Shown: positions 25,546 through 34,386, numbered from the stretch's first letter. The stretch: DNA of 64,000 nucleotides from an uncultured Collinsella sp. (GCA_958437935.1 CAUBPS010000006.1:1-64000); one strand, 5' to 3'. The notes: generated from the sequence alone by a model not told the origin. Translations and numbers: made by a program.

Positions 25546-25983
25546 ATGGATACCAAGCAGCAACTCGTCAATGCCCTCGCAGGCCTGGGCTCAACCATTA
25601 CCGAAGCTATGGATGTCATCGAGGGCTTTGTCCCCTGCGGACATCCCGCCCTCGTGGTCACGGGTGCCCTCAACGCGCTCACCGACGGCGCCGATGAGGC
25701 CACACTCGCCGAGCACGTTGAAACCGTCCGCGGCTTCATCGACCACGTAAGCGAAAACCGCGGCGTCACCGCACATCACGACATCGAGCTTGGTGAGCTC
25801 ACGGGTGCAAAGGCCGAACTCTTTGCCGAAATCAGCGCTATAGCCAACCTCACCAAAACCGCTGGCGTCAAGAACACCCAGGTCAACGAATGGCTCTACC
25901 GCAGCCTCGCTGCCCTCAATAAATCCGATGCCACAGCAGTAGACAAACTCGCCGAAGCCGCCGCCATAAAAACGCAGCTTTAA
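25546..25983 (+). CDS. conserved hypothetical protein, helical
   Basis: 145 residues, not recognised. Sequence looks fully alpha-helical and acidic, without signal peptide or membrane segment; it carries one Cys-Gly-His (FVPCGHPALV). AAAGGATCG before the ATG and consistent C-ending codons show a real gene. It stands alone between the tmRNA gene and a hairpin. The 239 bases between 25307 and 25545 must hold its promoter and that of tmRNA in the other direction; no other feature was seen there. Confidence 0.65.
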   Translation: MDTKQQLVNALAGLGSTITEAMDVIEGFVPCGHPALVVTGALNALTDGADEATLAEHVETVRGFIDHVSENRGVTAHHDIELGELTGAKAELFAEISAIANLTKTAGVKNTQVNEWLYRSLAALNKSDATAVDKLAEAAAIKTQL

Positions 25984-26011
25984 GACTTAGTTCTCATTTC
26001 GAACCATAATT

Positions 26012-26074
26012 GAAGAGCAAGCCAGATACAGCACATAGTCACATGAGAGATTTGAGAGATCCAGCTTGCTCTTC
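26012..26074 (+). terminator. long-loop hairpin after hypothetical gene
   Basis: GAAGAGCAAGC (26012-26022) and GCTTGCTCTTC (26064-26074) are a perfect 11-bp inverted repeat with a 41-base loop, 28 bases after the stop codon. There is no T run. It could also serve the minus-strand 32-residue peptide gene that ends at 26103. Confidence 0.45.
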
Positions 26075-26102
26075 GACTAAAAATGATATCTGTCCAGGCT
26101 AA

Positions 26103-26201
26103 TTAACGCTTTGCTTTTCGCACAATCCAACGTACCAGCCTAAATCCGAGCACGATAAGCGCAATTAGTATCGCAAGTAAGACGATTTCGGGACCGCGCA
26201 C
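26103..26201 (-). CDS. 32-residue single-span membrane peptide
   Basis: A short frame begins with GTG (RGPEIVLLAILIALIVLG) and ends in a basic tail (RLVRWIVRKAKR). One clear membrane helix with a positive C-terminus predicts an N-out/C-in peptide. It starts 12 bases after the stop of the AT-rich secreted protein gene, with AGGGCGG before the start codon, so the two are probably cotranscribed. The function is unknown; a helper, anchor or immunity role is possible. Confidence 0.5.
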   Translation of the reverse strand: MRGPEIVLLAILIALIVLGFRLVRWIVRKAKR

Positions 26202-26213
26202 AAAACCACCGCC

Positions 26214-26729
26214 CTAGTATGCATAGGTGTGCAGAGTCGTTCCCTGCATTTCCGCGCCCAAGAACACATTTCCAGTATACAAGCCTGGTATAGACACATT
26301 CACGCGCTGTAGCGCTCGTGTACTATTCCAGGTAAAGGAATCAGATGCCGTTCCCAGGGGAACAGAATAATTCGAACCCCATGCACTCGTTATCTTATGA
26401 TTGCCGATTTTAATGTAGAACTCCTGAAATATCACCGAGTTATAGTAAACCCTCCATGTGCCAGAGGCGTTTTGATAATAAGAATCCCACGCGTTACACG
26501 GCTCAATAGTCGGAATATATTCAATTCCAATTTTGCCTTCAGTTCCATCCGGCAAAATAACGGTATATTCCTGACTCGCACGATCTTTCAGTTGAAATGA
26601 AACACTCACTGGATATTCGCTATTGTCATTAGTCAGGAAATCATCCGCAAACCCTATTGAGGGCGTAAACAGCGATAGGGCAGCCACTAACAGTAGTAAT
26701 GCAACAGGTAAAGATAGGCGCTTGTTCAT
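26214..26729 (-). CDS. small secreted protein with signal peptide, AT-rich
   Basis: 171 residues. The first about 28 residues are a signal peptide (MNKRLSLPVALLLLVAALSL, cleavage near GFA-DD). The rest is rich in Ser, Thr, Asn and Tyr and looks beta-sandwich-like, resembling small exported DUF5626-type proteins of Firmicutes, though that link is uncertain. Its GC content is clearly lower than that of its neighbours, a sign of recent acquisition. AGGAGCGAG precedes the ATG. It is followed directly by the 32-residue membrane peptide gene. Confidence 0.7.
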   Translation of the reverse strand: MNKRLSLPVALLLLVAALSLFTPSIGFADDFLTNDNSEYPVSVSFQLKDRASQEYTVILPDGTEGKIGIEYIPTIEPCNAWDSYYQNASGTWRVYYNSVIFQEFYIKIGNHKITSAWGSNYSVPLGTASDSFTWNSTRALQRVNVSIPGLYTGNVFLGAEMQGTTLHTYAY

Positions 26730-27170
26730 AATGCTCGCTCCTAAAATAAATTCAGCTCCATCAACTAAGCATATCTAAGACGCTTATTGCCAAATATGGT
26801 TCCGAATCTTGATAGCATCATGAACCCCCACATTTTTCTTTTAGGGTATCGCTTTATGTACCCGTACGCAAGCACTTTAACTTTGTTATTTGGGAGCCAG
26901 CCGGCGAAAGGATAGAAGTAAACTGTCCCTGGAAATTGCCGAGATAAACGCTTTGGTTAGAAGCACTTGGCCCCATCAATCCATCGAAGGCTCTCCCAAC
27001 AAAGCACATCTCCGAAACAGACTTCCGGCCATTTGACCCAAAATCTCGAGTCGACAGGACTGGGAAGGCATCTAGAGGGGGCGGCGTATTTAAAGAATAA
27101 GGCGGTCCATAGCAAAACAGCGTGCACCCCTTGGGTGTCGGAGCTCCAGGGGCGCACATATAGATTTACG
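26730..27170. other. intergenic region without supported gene
   Basis: A 441-base stretch between the secreted protein gene and the PIN toxin gene. Two overlapping frames of about 100 codons exist (26854-27159 minus, 26967-27353 plus), but neither has a binding site, recognisable family or neighbour-like codon use. It may hold degraded genes; the promoter of the secreted protein gene must lie at its left end. Confidence 0.5.
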
Positions 27171-27686
27171 TTAGCGGGACAACCGCCCACCACGTTCGGC
27201 CAAAGCCAGAATCGGCATCATTTGGCGCGGGGTCTTTGCTGCAAGATCGGCATGTTCGAGCAGCTTGCGATCGTTGGTCACCAAGTAATCGACCTGCGCG
27301 CGCTTGCACGCGGCGAGCACCAAGTTGTCCTCGTAATCGCGATGGAGCGCTAAGTATTTGTCGGCCAGCCAAAGGTCCGACGCATCTGCACCCACGGCCG
27401 TGGCGTTTCCGGTTATGTTTCGGACAAACGCCAGCGCCGCATCGCCAATCGCACGGGCAGATGCCTCGTCGAGCGCTCCCCCACTGGCAAGAACGCTACG
27501 CTTCAGCTCGTGTTGGACAACGTACAGCACGTCCTTGGCGATATGCACCGGGAAGAACAGCAGCGCCCCCGTCTCCGTCGCCTGCCCAATAAACGCACGC
27601 GCGGCAAGCGACTCGGCATGGTCGACGCAAAACGAATCAACCCATACGTTGGCATCCACCATTATTTTGAGAGGCGCCCCACTCAC
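27171..27686 (-). CDS. PIN-domain toxin ribonuclease
   Basis: 171 residues. PIN fold acidic residues are visible: MVDANVWVDSF at the N-terminus, a central DLWLADKY, and DYEDNLVLAACKRAQVDYLVTND near the C-terminus. This matches the VapC/PIN_3-like nucleases, magnesium-dependent and usually directed at tRNA or rRNA. The GTG start overlaps the stop of the antitoxin gene by 4 bases (GTGA), so translation is coupled. The partner and palindromic operator upstream make it a type II toxin-antitoxin module. Confidence 0.85.
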   Translation of the reverse strand: MSGAPLKIMVDANVWVDSFCVDHAESLAARAFIGQATETGALLFFPVHIAKDVLYVVQHELKRSVLASGGALDEASARAIGDAALAFVRNITGNATAVGADASDLWLADKYLALHRDYEDNLVLAACKRAQVDYLVTNDRKLLEHADLAAKTPRQMMPILALAERGGRLSR

Positions 27687-28018
27687 TGGATCATCCCCTT
27701 TTGGCGATAATGCTCATCCATGGCTTCGGAATAGATTGTGTCCCAACCGCGATCGTCGGATACGGGCGACGCAGCGATGCCCAAATCTGCATAAAGCCGG
27801 TCTGCCGCTGCCCACGACGCGGCGAACGGAGTATCGTGCGCGACGGTCTGTTGCCGATCGTCGACGGCCGCAAGCACTTCCTCGCACTGCCCGCCACCCT
27901 GCGCGACCTTGGCCACCACCTTTTTGATGAGCTCGGGCAGTGACCCGCCCGAAAGCCGCAGCGCCTCCTCGGCACGGTTCTTGACCTGACGATCCACGCG
28001 AACGTTCACCTGCGCCAT
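27683..28018 (-). CDS. antitoxin, ribbon-helix-helix type (RelB/DinJ-like)
   Basis: About 111 residues from ATG 28018. The N-terminal MAQVNVRVDRQVKNRAEEAL is the strand-helix of a ribbon-helix-helix DNA-binding protein, and the acidic C-terminal half should wrap the PIN toxin. An in-frame GTG at 28036, with GGGAG about 10 bases before it, is an alternative start. It would bind the palindrome just upstream and repress its own operon. It is coupled to the toxin gene by a 4-base overlap. Confidence 0.8.
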   Translation of the reverse strand: MAQVNVRVDRQVKNRAEEALRLSGGSLPELIKKVVAKVAQGGGQCEEVLAAVDDRQQTVAHDTPFAASWAAADRLYADLGIAASPVSDDRGWDTIYSEAMDEHYRQKGMIQ

Positions 28019-28057
28019 GCCGCTAACAGCATCCACGTCGATTCCGCTCCCTTCAAT

Positions 28058-28096
28058 TGCTAGCCATGCTAGCACCACTATATAAAGAAGCTAGCA
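28058..28096 (-). promoter_or_regulatory. operator/promoter of the PIN toxin-antitoxin operon
   Basis: TGCTAGCCATGCTAGCA (28058-28074) is a perfect palindrome with 7-bp arms; a further half-site GCTAGCA follows at 28090-28096. TATATA lies between them (about 28079-28084). This fits an autorepressed toxin-antitoxin promoter bound by a ribbon-helix-helix dimer. Confidence 0.65.
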
Positions 28097-28113
28097 AATG
28101 GTCAAATGCAAAA

Positions 28114-28155
28114 GGCCTGCACCCAGACAGCACCGATGCCGTCTGGGTGCAGGCC
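28114..28155 (-). terminator. terminator of the P-type ATPase operon
   Basis: Perfect 15-bp arms GGCCTGCACCCAGAC/GTCTGGGTGCAGGCC with a 12-base loop, followed by TTTT on the minus strand, 24 bases past the ATPase stop. Confidence 0.85.
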
Positions 28156-28179
28156 AGATAACGTGGGCGAACACGTCTG

Positions 28180-30255
28180 CTAACGCAGGTAAGCCTTCGC
28201 GTTGCTCAGGCTGTAGGCAATCGTCGAGCCATTGTGCAGCAGCGACGACGCTTGCGGGGTAATCGTGCCGGTGATCCCCAGCGCCAAGAGCGCTGAGTTG
28301 GTGAGCATCACCTTGGAATACGAACTCGTCAGACGGTCGATAAGCCCCTGGCTCATGCGGCGCAGGCGCACGATCGCGGCCAGATCCGTATCGGCCAGGA
28401 TGATATCGGCGACCTCCTTGGCGATGTCGCTTCCGCCACCCATTGCCAGCCCCACGTCGGCCAAACCGAGCGCCGGCGAATCGTTGACGCCGTCGCCCAC
28501 CATGGCAACATGGCGCCCCTCGCTCTTAATGCGCTCCACATAGGCGTACTTGTCCTCGGGCAGCAGTTCGGCCTTAAACTCGTCGACACCCGCCTCGCGC
28601 GCAATGCGCTCGGCCGTGCGCTCGGAATCGCCCGTGAGCATAACGACATGCTTGACGCCCAGCGCATGCAGGTCGGCGATGGCCTCACGGACCCCAGGCT
28701 TGAGCGGATCCTCGATGCCGAGCACGCCGACGACCGTGCCATCGACCGCCAGATACAGCGGTGACAGTCCCTGCATCTGGGACTCGATGCGCTCTTTGAT
28801 GTCGGATTCGAGCTGTGCGCCCTCGTCCTCAAACACAAAATGCGCCGAACCGATGATAGCGCGACGCCCCTCGATGGACGAAGCGATGCCGTGCGCCACG
28901 ATGTACTCGACGGCGGCATGGCGCTCGCGGTGCTCGAGCCCACGCTCGCGTGCCGCATTGACCACGGCACGCGCCACCGGATGCGGAAAATGCTCCTCCA
29001 GGCAAGCGGAAAGGCGCAGGACCTCGTCCTCGCTCCAGCCATCGGTGGTGAGCACGCAGGCAAGACGCGGCTGCGCCTCGGTGAGCGTGCCGGTCTTATC
29101 AAACACAATGGTGTCGGCCTTGGCAAACGACTCAAAGTATTTCGCGCCCTTGACCATGACGCCCATCTTGGCGGCATCGCTCATGGCGGTCATGACGGCG
29201 ACCGAACCCGTGAGCTTGAGCGCGCACGAGTAGTCGACCATCAGCGCCGCTGAGGTCTTGATAAGGCTGCGCGTGGTGAGCGCGACCAGGCCCGCGAGCA
29301 GGAAGTTCCACGGGACGATCTTGTTGGCGAGGTCCTCCATATGCGACTGGCCCTCGGACTTGAGCGAGTCGGCCGTCTGCACGAGCGAGACGATTGAGCG
29401 CAGTTTGGTTTGCGCCGTATTGGCGCGCACGCGCACCAAGATGCTGCCGTCTTCCACGACGGTACCGGCGAACACGTCGTCGCCCACGCTGCGCTCGACG
29501 GCCAGCGGCTCGCCGGTCAGGGTCGCCTGGTTGACCATAGCGCTCCCCTGCTCGACAACACCGTCGATGCAAATGGACATGCCAGTGCGCACGGCGACCA
29601 GATCGCCGGGCTCAAGCTCGGTCGCGGCAACGCTTACCTCGGTGTCGCCGACAACCTTTTGCGCCTTGTCGGGCACATCGAGCAGCGAGTTGATGAGCTC
29701 GTTTTCACTCATGGCGCGGGTGTAGTCCTCGAGCAGCTCGCCCACGTTGAGCAGGAACATCGTCTGGCCCGCGGTGTCGACATCACGCTTGACGAACGAA
29801 ATGCCGATGGCCGAAGCGTCGAGCACGGGAACGGTCAGGCGCGGCTGCGCGAGCTCACGGAGGGCGGCGCGCAAAAAGGTCATGTAACCGGCCACGACAA
29901 ACACCGCACGCAGGGGCGTGGGCAAAAACCAGCGACGTGCGTAGTGGGCGCCGACCAGTGTGGCAAGATCCATGACGAGCTTGTGCTTGCGCGGCTCGAG
30001 TTGTATCACGTAGCCCGTCTTTGCGTCGGCAATGGCCTGAGCGTCGAGCGCACCGACGGCGGCCAGCACGGCATCGCGTCGCGGCTCGTCGTACTCCAGC
30101 GCCATCTGGCCAATGCGGCCATACACGCGCACCTTGCGCACGCCGTCGATGTCGCCACCAAGCTTAAGAAGCGCATCGAGATCGCTCTCTGGCACAGGAC
30201 CCGCCAACTGGAGGCGGGTCCTGCCGGGGATCTCGCTGATAATCGAGAATCTCAT
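28180..30255 (-). CDS. P1B-type heavy-metal ATPase lacking the CPx motif (ferrosome FezB-like candidate)
   Basis: 691 residues. A small N-terminal HMA-like domain lacks the CxxC metal site and has instead IPGRTRLQL (9-17). Then come the actuator domain (TLTGEP, 245-250), the catalytic DKTGT (Asp386), GDGVND and the C-terminal helices. The membrane metal motif is SCALK (343-347) where copper and zinc pumps have CPC or CPx. This places it in a divergent P1B group; such ATPases (P1B-6) next to a small hydrophobic protein form ferrosome iron-storage loci. The gene follows the DUF6110 gene by 18 bases, and a DtxR-like palindrome precedes the pair. ATPase identity is certain; the iron role is inferred. 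Confidence 0.9.
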   Translation of the reverse strand: MRFSIISEIPGRTRLQLAGPVPESDLDALLKLGGDIDGVRKVRVYGRIGQMALEYDEPRRDAVLAAVGALDAQAIADAKTGYVIQLEPRKHKLVMDLATLVGAHYARRWFLPTPLRAVFVVAGYMTFLRAALRELAQPRLTVPVLDASAIGISFVKRDVDTAGQTMFLLNVGELLEDYTRAMSENELINSLLDVPDKAQKVVGDTEVSVAATELEPGDLVAVRTGMSICIDGVVEQGSAMVNQATLTGEPLAVERSVGDDVFAGTVVEDGSILVRVRANTAQTKLRSIVSLVQTADSLKSEGQSHMEDLANKIVPWNFLLAGLVALTTRSLIKTSAALMVDYSCALKLTGSVAVMTAMSDAAKMGVMVKGAKYFESFAKADTIVFDKTGTLTEAQPRLACVLTTDGWSEDEVLRLSACLEEHFPHPVARAVVNAARERGLEHRERHAAVEYIVAHGIASSIEGRRAIIGSAHFVFEDEGAQLESDIKERIESQMQGLSPLYLAVDGTVVGVLGIEDPLKPGVREAIADLHALGVKHVVMLTGDSERTAERIAREAGVDEFKAELLPEDKYAYVERIKSEGRHVAMVGDGVNDSPALGLADVGLAMGGGSDIAKEVADIILADTDLAAIVRLRRMSQGLIDRLTSSYSKVMLTNSALLALGITGTITPQASSLLHNGSTIAYSLSNAKAYLR

Positions 30256-30273
30256 AGTTTGTGCCTGGAAGCG

Positions 30274-30519
30274 CTACTCAGCTGCGTTGTCCGCGGCGGC
30301 CTCGCTCTGGGTGATGTAAGCAGCCTCGGCAACCATGTCGTCGACATTAGCCTTGGCCTGCTCGACCATGTCCTGGTAGCCGTTCTTGATGCGCATACCG
30401 CACGCAATACCCTGCACGCAGGCATTCTTGACCGGAGCGCTGGTAAGCAGCTTTATGCCGGCCGTGCCAAGCAGAAAACCGCCACCAACAAGCAGGGTGT
30501 TAAACGTCGACTTCTTCAT
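30274..30519 (-). CDS. DUF6110 family small membrane protein (FezA-like candidate)
   Basis: 81 residues from ATG 30519, which has GGGAG 8 bases upstream. One hydrophobic segment (LLVGGGFLLGTAGIKLL) with glycine-zipper spacing is followed by a Cys pair region and an acidic helical tail. It resembles the DUF6110 proteins that precede CPx-less P1B ATPases. In ferrosome loci a small glycine-rich membrane protein occupies this place, so it may help form the iron-storage vesicle. It is the first gene of a two-gene operon. Confidence 0.65.
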   Translation of the reverse strand: MKKSTFNTLLVGGGFLLGTAGIKLLTSAPVKNACVQGIACGMRIKNGYQDMVEQAKANVDDMVAEAAYITQSEAAADNAAE

Positions 30520-30610
30520 GTTGCTTCTCCCTTTTGCCGCATGGGGCGCGGCATGGTGCCTTAGCACCCGAGTTCATCAGTTAGCTCGAGCACGCTTTTG
30601 AAATACCTTA

Positions 30611-30648
30611 ATTCTATCTAACTATCTAGGTCAGCCATGGCTAACCTT
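30611..30648 (-). promoter_or_regulatory. promoter with DtxR-like palindrome upstream of DUF6110/ATPase operon
   Basis: TAGGTCAGCC and GGCTAACCTT lie around an AT centre (30627-30648), an inverted repeat with one mismatch inside the core. The halves match the GGTTAG/CTAACC half-sites of DtxR/IdeR iron repressors, with slightly wider spacing. On the minus strand TAGAAT (30616-30611) is a good -10, which puts the palindrome over the -35 region. That predicts iron-dependent repression, but no regulator gene is in the window. Confidence 0.55.
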
Positions 30649-30680
30649 TTGAAAATTAACGATGCGGAGTAACCGATTGT

Positions 30681-30711
30681 CAATGTGACAAAGGGACTGT
30701 TCCTTTGCCCC
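30681..30711. repeat. degenerate copy of the CAAAGGGAC palindrome family
   Basis: AATGTGACAAAGGGACTG is shared exactly with the element at 35473-35505, but the right arm is decayed (TTCCTTTGCCCC). It abuts the stop codon of the ABC gene. Confidence 0.6.
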
Positions 30712-30714
30712 TTC

Positions 30715-32472
30715 TTACAGCTGCCAGGCAGCCGCTTCCTTTTGCAGCGCAACCATGCGGGCGAATTCTCCACCTGCCGCCTTGAGCTGCGCCGGAGTGC
30801 CCTGCTCGGCAACCACACCATCCTTGAGTACAACGATCTTATCGGCATTTTCTACCGTGCGCATACGGTGGGCGATCACGATAACTGTCTTTCCTGCGAG
30901 CAGGCGGGAGAGCGCCTGCTGCACCACGGTCTCGTTCTCCACATCCAAACTCGCCGTCGCCTCGTCCAGCAACACAATCGGCGCATCTTTGAGCAGCGCG
31001 CGGGCGATGGAGATGCGCTGGCGCTCGCCGCCGGACAGCTTGGAGCCGTTCTCGCCGATCATGGTGTCATAGCCCTGCGGCATGCGGCTCACAAACTCGT
31101 CGCAGTTGGCGGCACGCGCGGCAGCAAGCACTTCCTCATCGGTGGCATCGCGACGACCAAGACGGATGTTTCCCATCACCGTGTCGTCAAAGAGCAGCAC
31201 GTCTTGGAACACAATGGCGTAGTCGCGCAGCAGCACCTCGGGGTCCACGCTCGCAACATCCACGCCACCCACGGTGACCGTGCCTTCGGTGGCGTCCCAA
31301 AAGCGCGCGGCCAGGCGGCTCACCGTAGACTTACCGGAACCCGAAGGACCGACCAGCGCCGTAACTTCGCCTTCCTTGGCGGTAAAGCTCACATCGGTAA
31401 GAACTTTCTCGCCGGCGCGGCCGTCCTCGCCCGCACCATAGCCAAATGCCACGTGATCGAACACCACATCGTGGCCCACGGGCTCAAATTTCTCGCTGCC
31501 CCGCGCCACAGGCTCTTCCATGATGGAACGCATGCGCTTGGCAGACGACTCGGCGACAAACAGCTCCGACACGAGCATAAGGGCCTGATCAAACGGCGCG
31601 TAGATACGGCTCACCATAAGCAGGAAGGCAAACATCACCAAAAAGTCGACCTGCCCGGAGGCGACCATCGTGGCGCCCGTGACCAGCGTGGTGGCAATGC
31701 CCAGACGCAGAATGGAGAAGGCGGAGTTGACCAGAAGCCCGTTGACGAGCTCGCCCTTGGTGGTCTCGCGCTCCTCGACATCGATCACGGCGTTGAGCCC
31801 CTCAAGATAATGGGCCTCCTGGTTGGTGGCGCGGATTTCGCGCACGCAGTCGAGCGTCTCCTGGATCGCCTCGGTGACCTTGACCTTCTCGGCGCGCACG
31901 CGGTCGAACACCGGGGTCATGGGGCCGCGTGTTAGATACAGCACGGCAAAGGCCACGGGAATGCTCCAAAACGCCGCGATCGCCAGCTGCCAGCAAAAGA
32001 ACAGCGACGACACGAACACGATGGCACTTGCGATGATGGCGCCCCAGAGTTCTCCCAGCACATGGCTGTAGGCATGCTCCATAGTCTGAACGTCACCCAT
32101 GATGGTCTCGGTTAAATCGGCCAGATCACGACGGCCGAAAAACGACAGCGGCAGTTTGCGCAAGCGCTCGGCGATCTCCATACGCTGCTTGCCGCACTCC
32201 TCGTAAAAGATGCAGTAGGTGTAGTAATACTGTTGCCAGTTAGAGGCAAAGAGCAACACGAAAAAGACCAGGAGGCCGCCCACGATCGGCAGGGCATCCG
32301 GCAGGTCAGCCCCGCTGGCGAGATGCTCGACAAAGCCGGCCATAACCAGGAATAAAAAGCCCATGCCGGCCATGGTAATAAGATTGGTGAGCGCGGTCCA
32401 GAAGACACCGCGTTTTACGCCGGCGATGCCTTTATCGGATAGGAAATACTTCTTTTGGAATGAGGCGAACAT
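30715..32472 (-). CDS. ABC transporter, fused permease and ATPase (second subunit)
   Basis: 585 residues: six-helix transmembrane domain (about 15-310) and ATPase domain with Walker A GPSGSGKST, signature LSGGERQR and Walker B IVLLDEATASLD, all intact. It pairs with the subunit encoded directly upstream; the start codon follows that gene's stop without a gap. Such paired half-transporters beside an AraC regulator resemble YbtP/YbtQ and IrtA/IrtB, exporter-fold proteins that import siderophores. An iron role would suit the neighbouring ATPase operon, but drug or peptide export cannot be excluded. Confidence 0.88.
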   Translation of the reverse strand: MFASFQKKYFLSDKGIAGVKRGVFWTALTNLITMAGMGFLFLVMAGFVEHLASGADLPDALPIVGGLLVFFVLLFASNWQQYYYTYCIFYEECGKQRMEIAERLRKLPLSFFGRRDLADLTETIMGDVQTMEHAYSHVLGELWGAIIASAIVFVSSLFFCWQLAIAAFWSIPVAFAVLYLTRGPMTPVFDRVRAEKVKVTEAIQETLDCVREIRATNQEAHYLEGLNAVIDVEERETTKGELVNGLLVNSAFSILRLGIATTLVTGATMVASGQVDFLVMFAFLLMVSRIYAPFDQALMLVSELFVAESSAKRMRSIMEEPVARGSEKFEPVGHDVVFDHVAFGYGAGEDGRAGEKVLTDVSFTAKEGEVTALVGPSGSGKSTVSRLAARFWDATEGTVTVGGVDVASVDPEVLLRDYAIVFQDVLLFDDTVMGNIRLGRRDATDEEVLAAARAANCDEFVSRMPQGYDTMIGENGSKLSGGERQRISIARALLKDAPIVLLDEATASLDVENETVVQQALSRLLAGKTVIVIAHRMRTVENADKIVVLKDGVVAEQGTPAQLKAAGGEFARMVALQKEAAAWQL

Positions 32473-34299
32473 TTAGGCCTCGCCTCCTTTCGCGACGGCG
32501 GCATCCGCGGTCGTAGCAGTGATTTTCCAGCTCGCGGCCTGTTCGTATTCGGCCCACATCTTGGCATATAGACCCTCTTGGGACAGCAGTTCGGCATGGG
32601 TGCCCGACTCCTGCACGCTGCCCTGGTTGAGCACCACGATTTGGTCTGCGCCCACTACAGTCGAGAGTCGGTGCGCAATCATAATGACCGTGCGACCCGT
32701 CGCCAGCTTGCTAAAGGCGCGCTGGATGAGCGCCTCGTTCTCGGGGTCGGCAAACGCCGTGGCCTCATCGAGCACCACGATAGGCGCGTCTTTAAGGATC
32801 GCGCGGGCGAGTGCCACGCGCTGGACCTCGCCACCCGAAAGATATGCTCCGCCGGCGCCGAGCATGGTGTTGATGCCCTGTGGGAGCTTGGCCACAATGT
32901 CGTCGCACTGAGCTGCGGAGAGGGCCGCACGTACTTCGTCATCAGTGGCCGTAGGCTTGGAGGCGCGCACGTTATCGGCAAGTGTTTGCCGGAACAGCTG
33001 GTTGGTCTGGAACACGAAGGCGACCTGGTCCATAAGCTCGTTCGGATCCATATCGCGAACGTCTACGCCGCCTACGAGCACGCGACCCGCGGAAACATCC
33101 CAAAAACGCGGGATCAGGCTTGCGCAGGTTGACTTACCGCCGCCCGAGGGACCAACCAACGCAAGGGTGCTACCTGCGGGAACGCTAAAGCTCACATGAT
33201 CGACGGCAGGCGCTTCGGCACCCTCGTAGGTAAAGCTCACGTCCTCAAAGCGCACATCGCTACCAACAGGATGCTTGGGCTGGGCAGGCACGGAGAGCTG
33301 CTTGGAATCCATAACGCTTCGGATACGCGCCAGCGAATCGGCACTCATCTGAGACGCCTCGCCCACAAACATAAGCTTGGTCATGGCCGTCGGCACCACG
33401 GCCGAAAAGATTGCGTAAAACGTGAAGTTGGTCATAAAATGCGCGAAGTCCGTCTCACCCGGCGCCAACAGCAACGCCACGGGCAAAAGAAATGCCACGA
33501 GGCCATTGAGCGCGGTAAGGTTGAGCACCTGCGGGCCTCGGCAGAATGTACCCGCATAGTTTTGCGCCATGTCGGCGTATTCGGCGATTGCATCGTGGAA
33601 CGCCTTAAAGGAGTAGACCGTCTGCTGGAACACCTTGACCACGGGGATACCGCGAACGTATTCGGTGCCGGTCTTGTTCATCTTGACCAGCGCGCCCATG
33701 TAGGCCTTCATAAACTCGGCGCCCTTGCCGCTCATCATGGTGGCCATGGCGCAAAACGAAACGGCCACCGAAATGAGGCACGCCGCGCCCAAGCGCCAAT
33801 CGAGGGCGAAAAGCAGCACGAGCAAGCCCACGACCATGGCGGCGGCGCCTGCGATATCGGGCAGCATGTGTGCGAGCAGGGTCTCGGTGGAGGCGGCGCA
33901 TCCGTCTACGATACGGCGCAGCTCACCGGTGGCGTGTGTGTCAAAGTAGCCAAGCGGCAGCTTAAGCAGGTGCTCGCTCGTAGTCTTGCGGATATTGGAC
34001 GCGCAGCGAAACGCAGACAGGTGCGTGCACATGAGCCCCACGAAATAGACCACGATGCTTGCCAGCGCAAACCCCACGGCCCACCAGCCATACGTCGCGA
34101 TGTCGCAGGCTTCGCTCCAGTTAGGTGCCACGGCGATCAGATCGCGCGCGACAAGCCAAATGCACACGTACGGGCCAAAGCTCAGCAGCTGCGAGAGCGC
34201 CGAGAGAGCCATGCCCAAATACGTTAGGAATTTGCGGTCGCCGGCATATGCAAGCAGCTCGCCGATACCGCCGCCTTCCCTTTTTGACCCCTTTGCCAT
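32473..34299 (-). CDS. ABC transporter, fused permease and ATPase (first subunit)
   Basis: About 608 residues from ATG 34299 (AAAGGAATC before it). Transmembrane domain about 30-330, then ATPase domain with Walker A GPSGGGKST, signature LSGGEVQR and Walker B IVVLDEATAFAD. The phrases LPQGINTMLGAGGAYLSGGEVQRVALARAILKDAPIVVLDEATA are those of the YbtPQ-like siderophore-uptake group. It forms a heterodimer with the next gene's product. Divergent from the AraC regulator across a 114-base region that probably carries both promoters. Confidence 0.88.
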   Translation of the reverse strand: MAKGSKREGGGIGELLAYAGDRKFLTYLGMALSALSQLLSFGPYVCIWLVARDLIAVAPNWSEACDIATYGWWAVGFALASIVVYFVGLMCTHLSAFRCASNIRKTTSEHLLKLPLGYFDTHATGELRRIVDGCAASTETLLAHMLPDIAGAAAMVVGLLVLLFALDWRLGAACLISVAVSFCAMATMMSGKGAEFMKAYMGALVKMNKTGTEYVRGIPVVKVFQQTVYSFKAFHDAIAEYADMAQNYAGTFCRGPQVLNLTALNGLVAFLLPVALLLAPGETDFAHFMTNFTFYAIFSAVVPTAMTKLMFVGEASQMSADSLARIRSVMDSKQLSVPAQPKHPVGSDVRFEDVSFTYEGAEAPAVDHVSFSVPAGSTLALVGPSGGGKSTCASLIPRFWDVSAGRVLVGGVDVRDMDPNELMDQVAFVFQTNQLFRQTLADNVRASKPTATDDEVRAALSAAQCDDIVAKLPQGINTMLGAGGAYLSGGEVQRVALARAILKDAPIVVLDEATAFADPENEALIQRAFSKLATGRTVIMIAHRLSTVVGADQIVVLNQGSVQESGTHAELLSQEGLYAKMWAEYEQAASWKITATTADAAVAKGGEA

Positions 34300-34386
34300 G
34301 AGATTCCTTTCCAACGGCTTGAGAGTTAACCGTAATGAACTTATCATTGATGTGTTAGCCAAGGCTCACAATCGAGCCAGGCGTGG

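Noticed and set aside
26854..27353. Overlapping frames of about 100 codons on both strands
   Set aside because: No start signal, no family and no codon bias; treated as non-coding or decayed.
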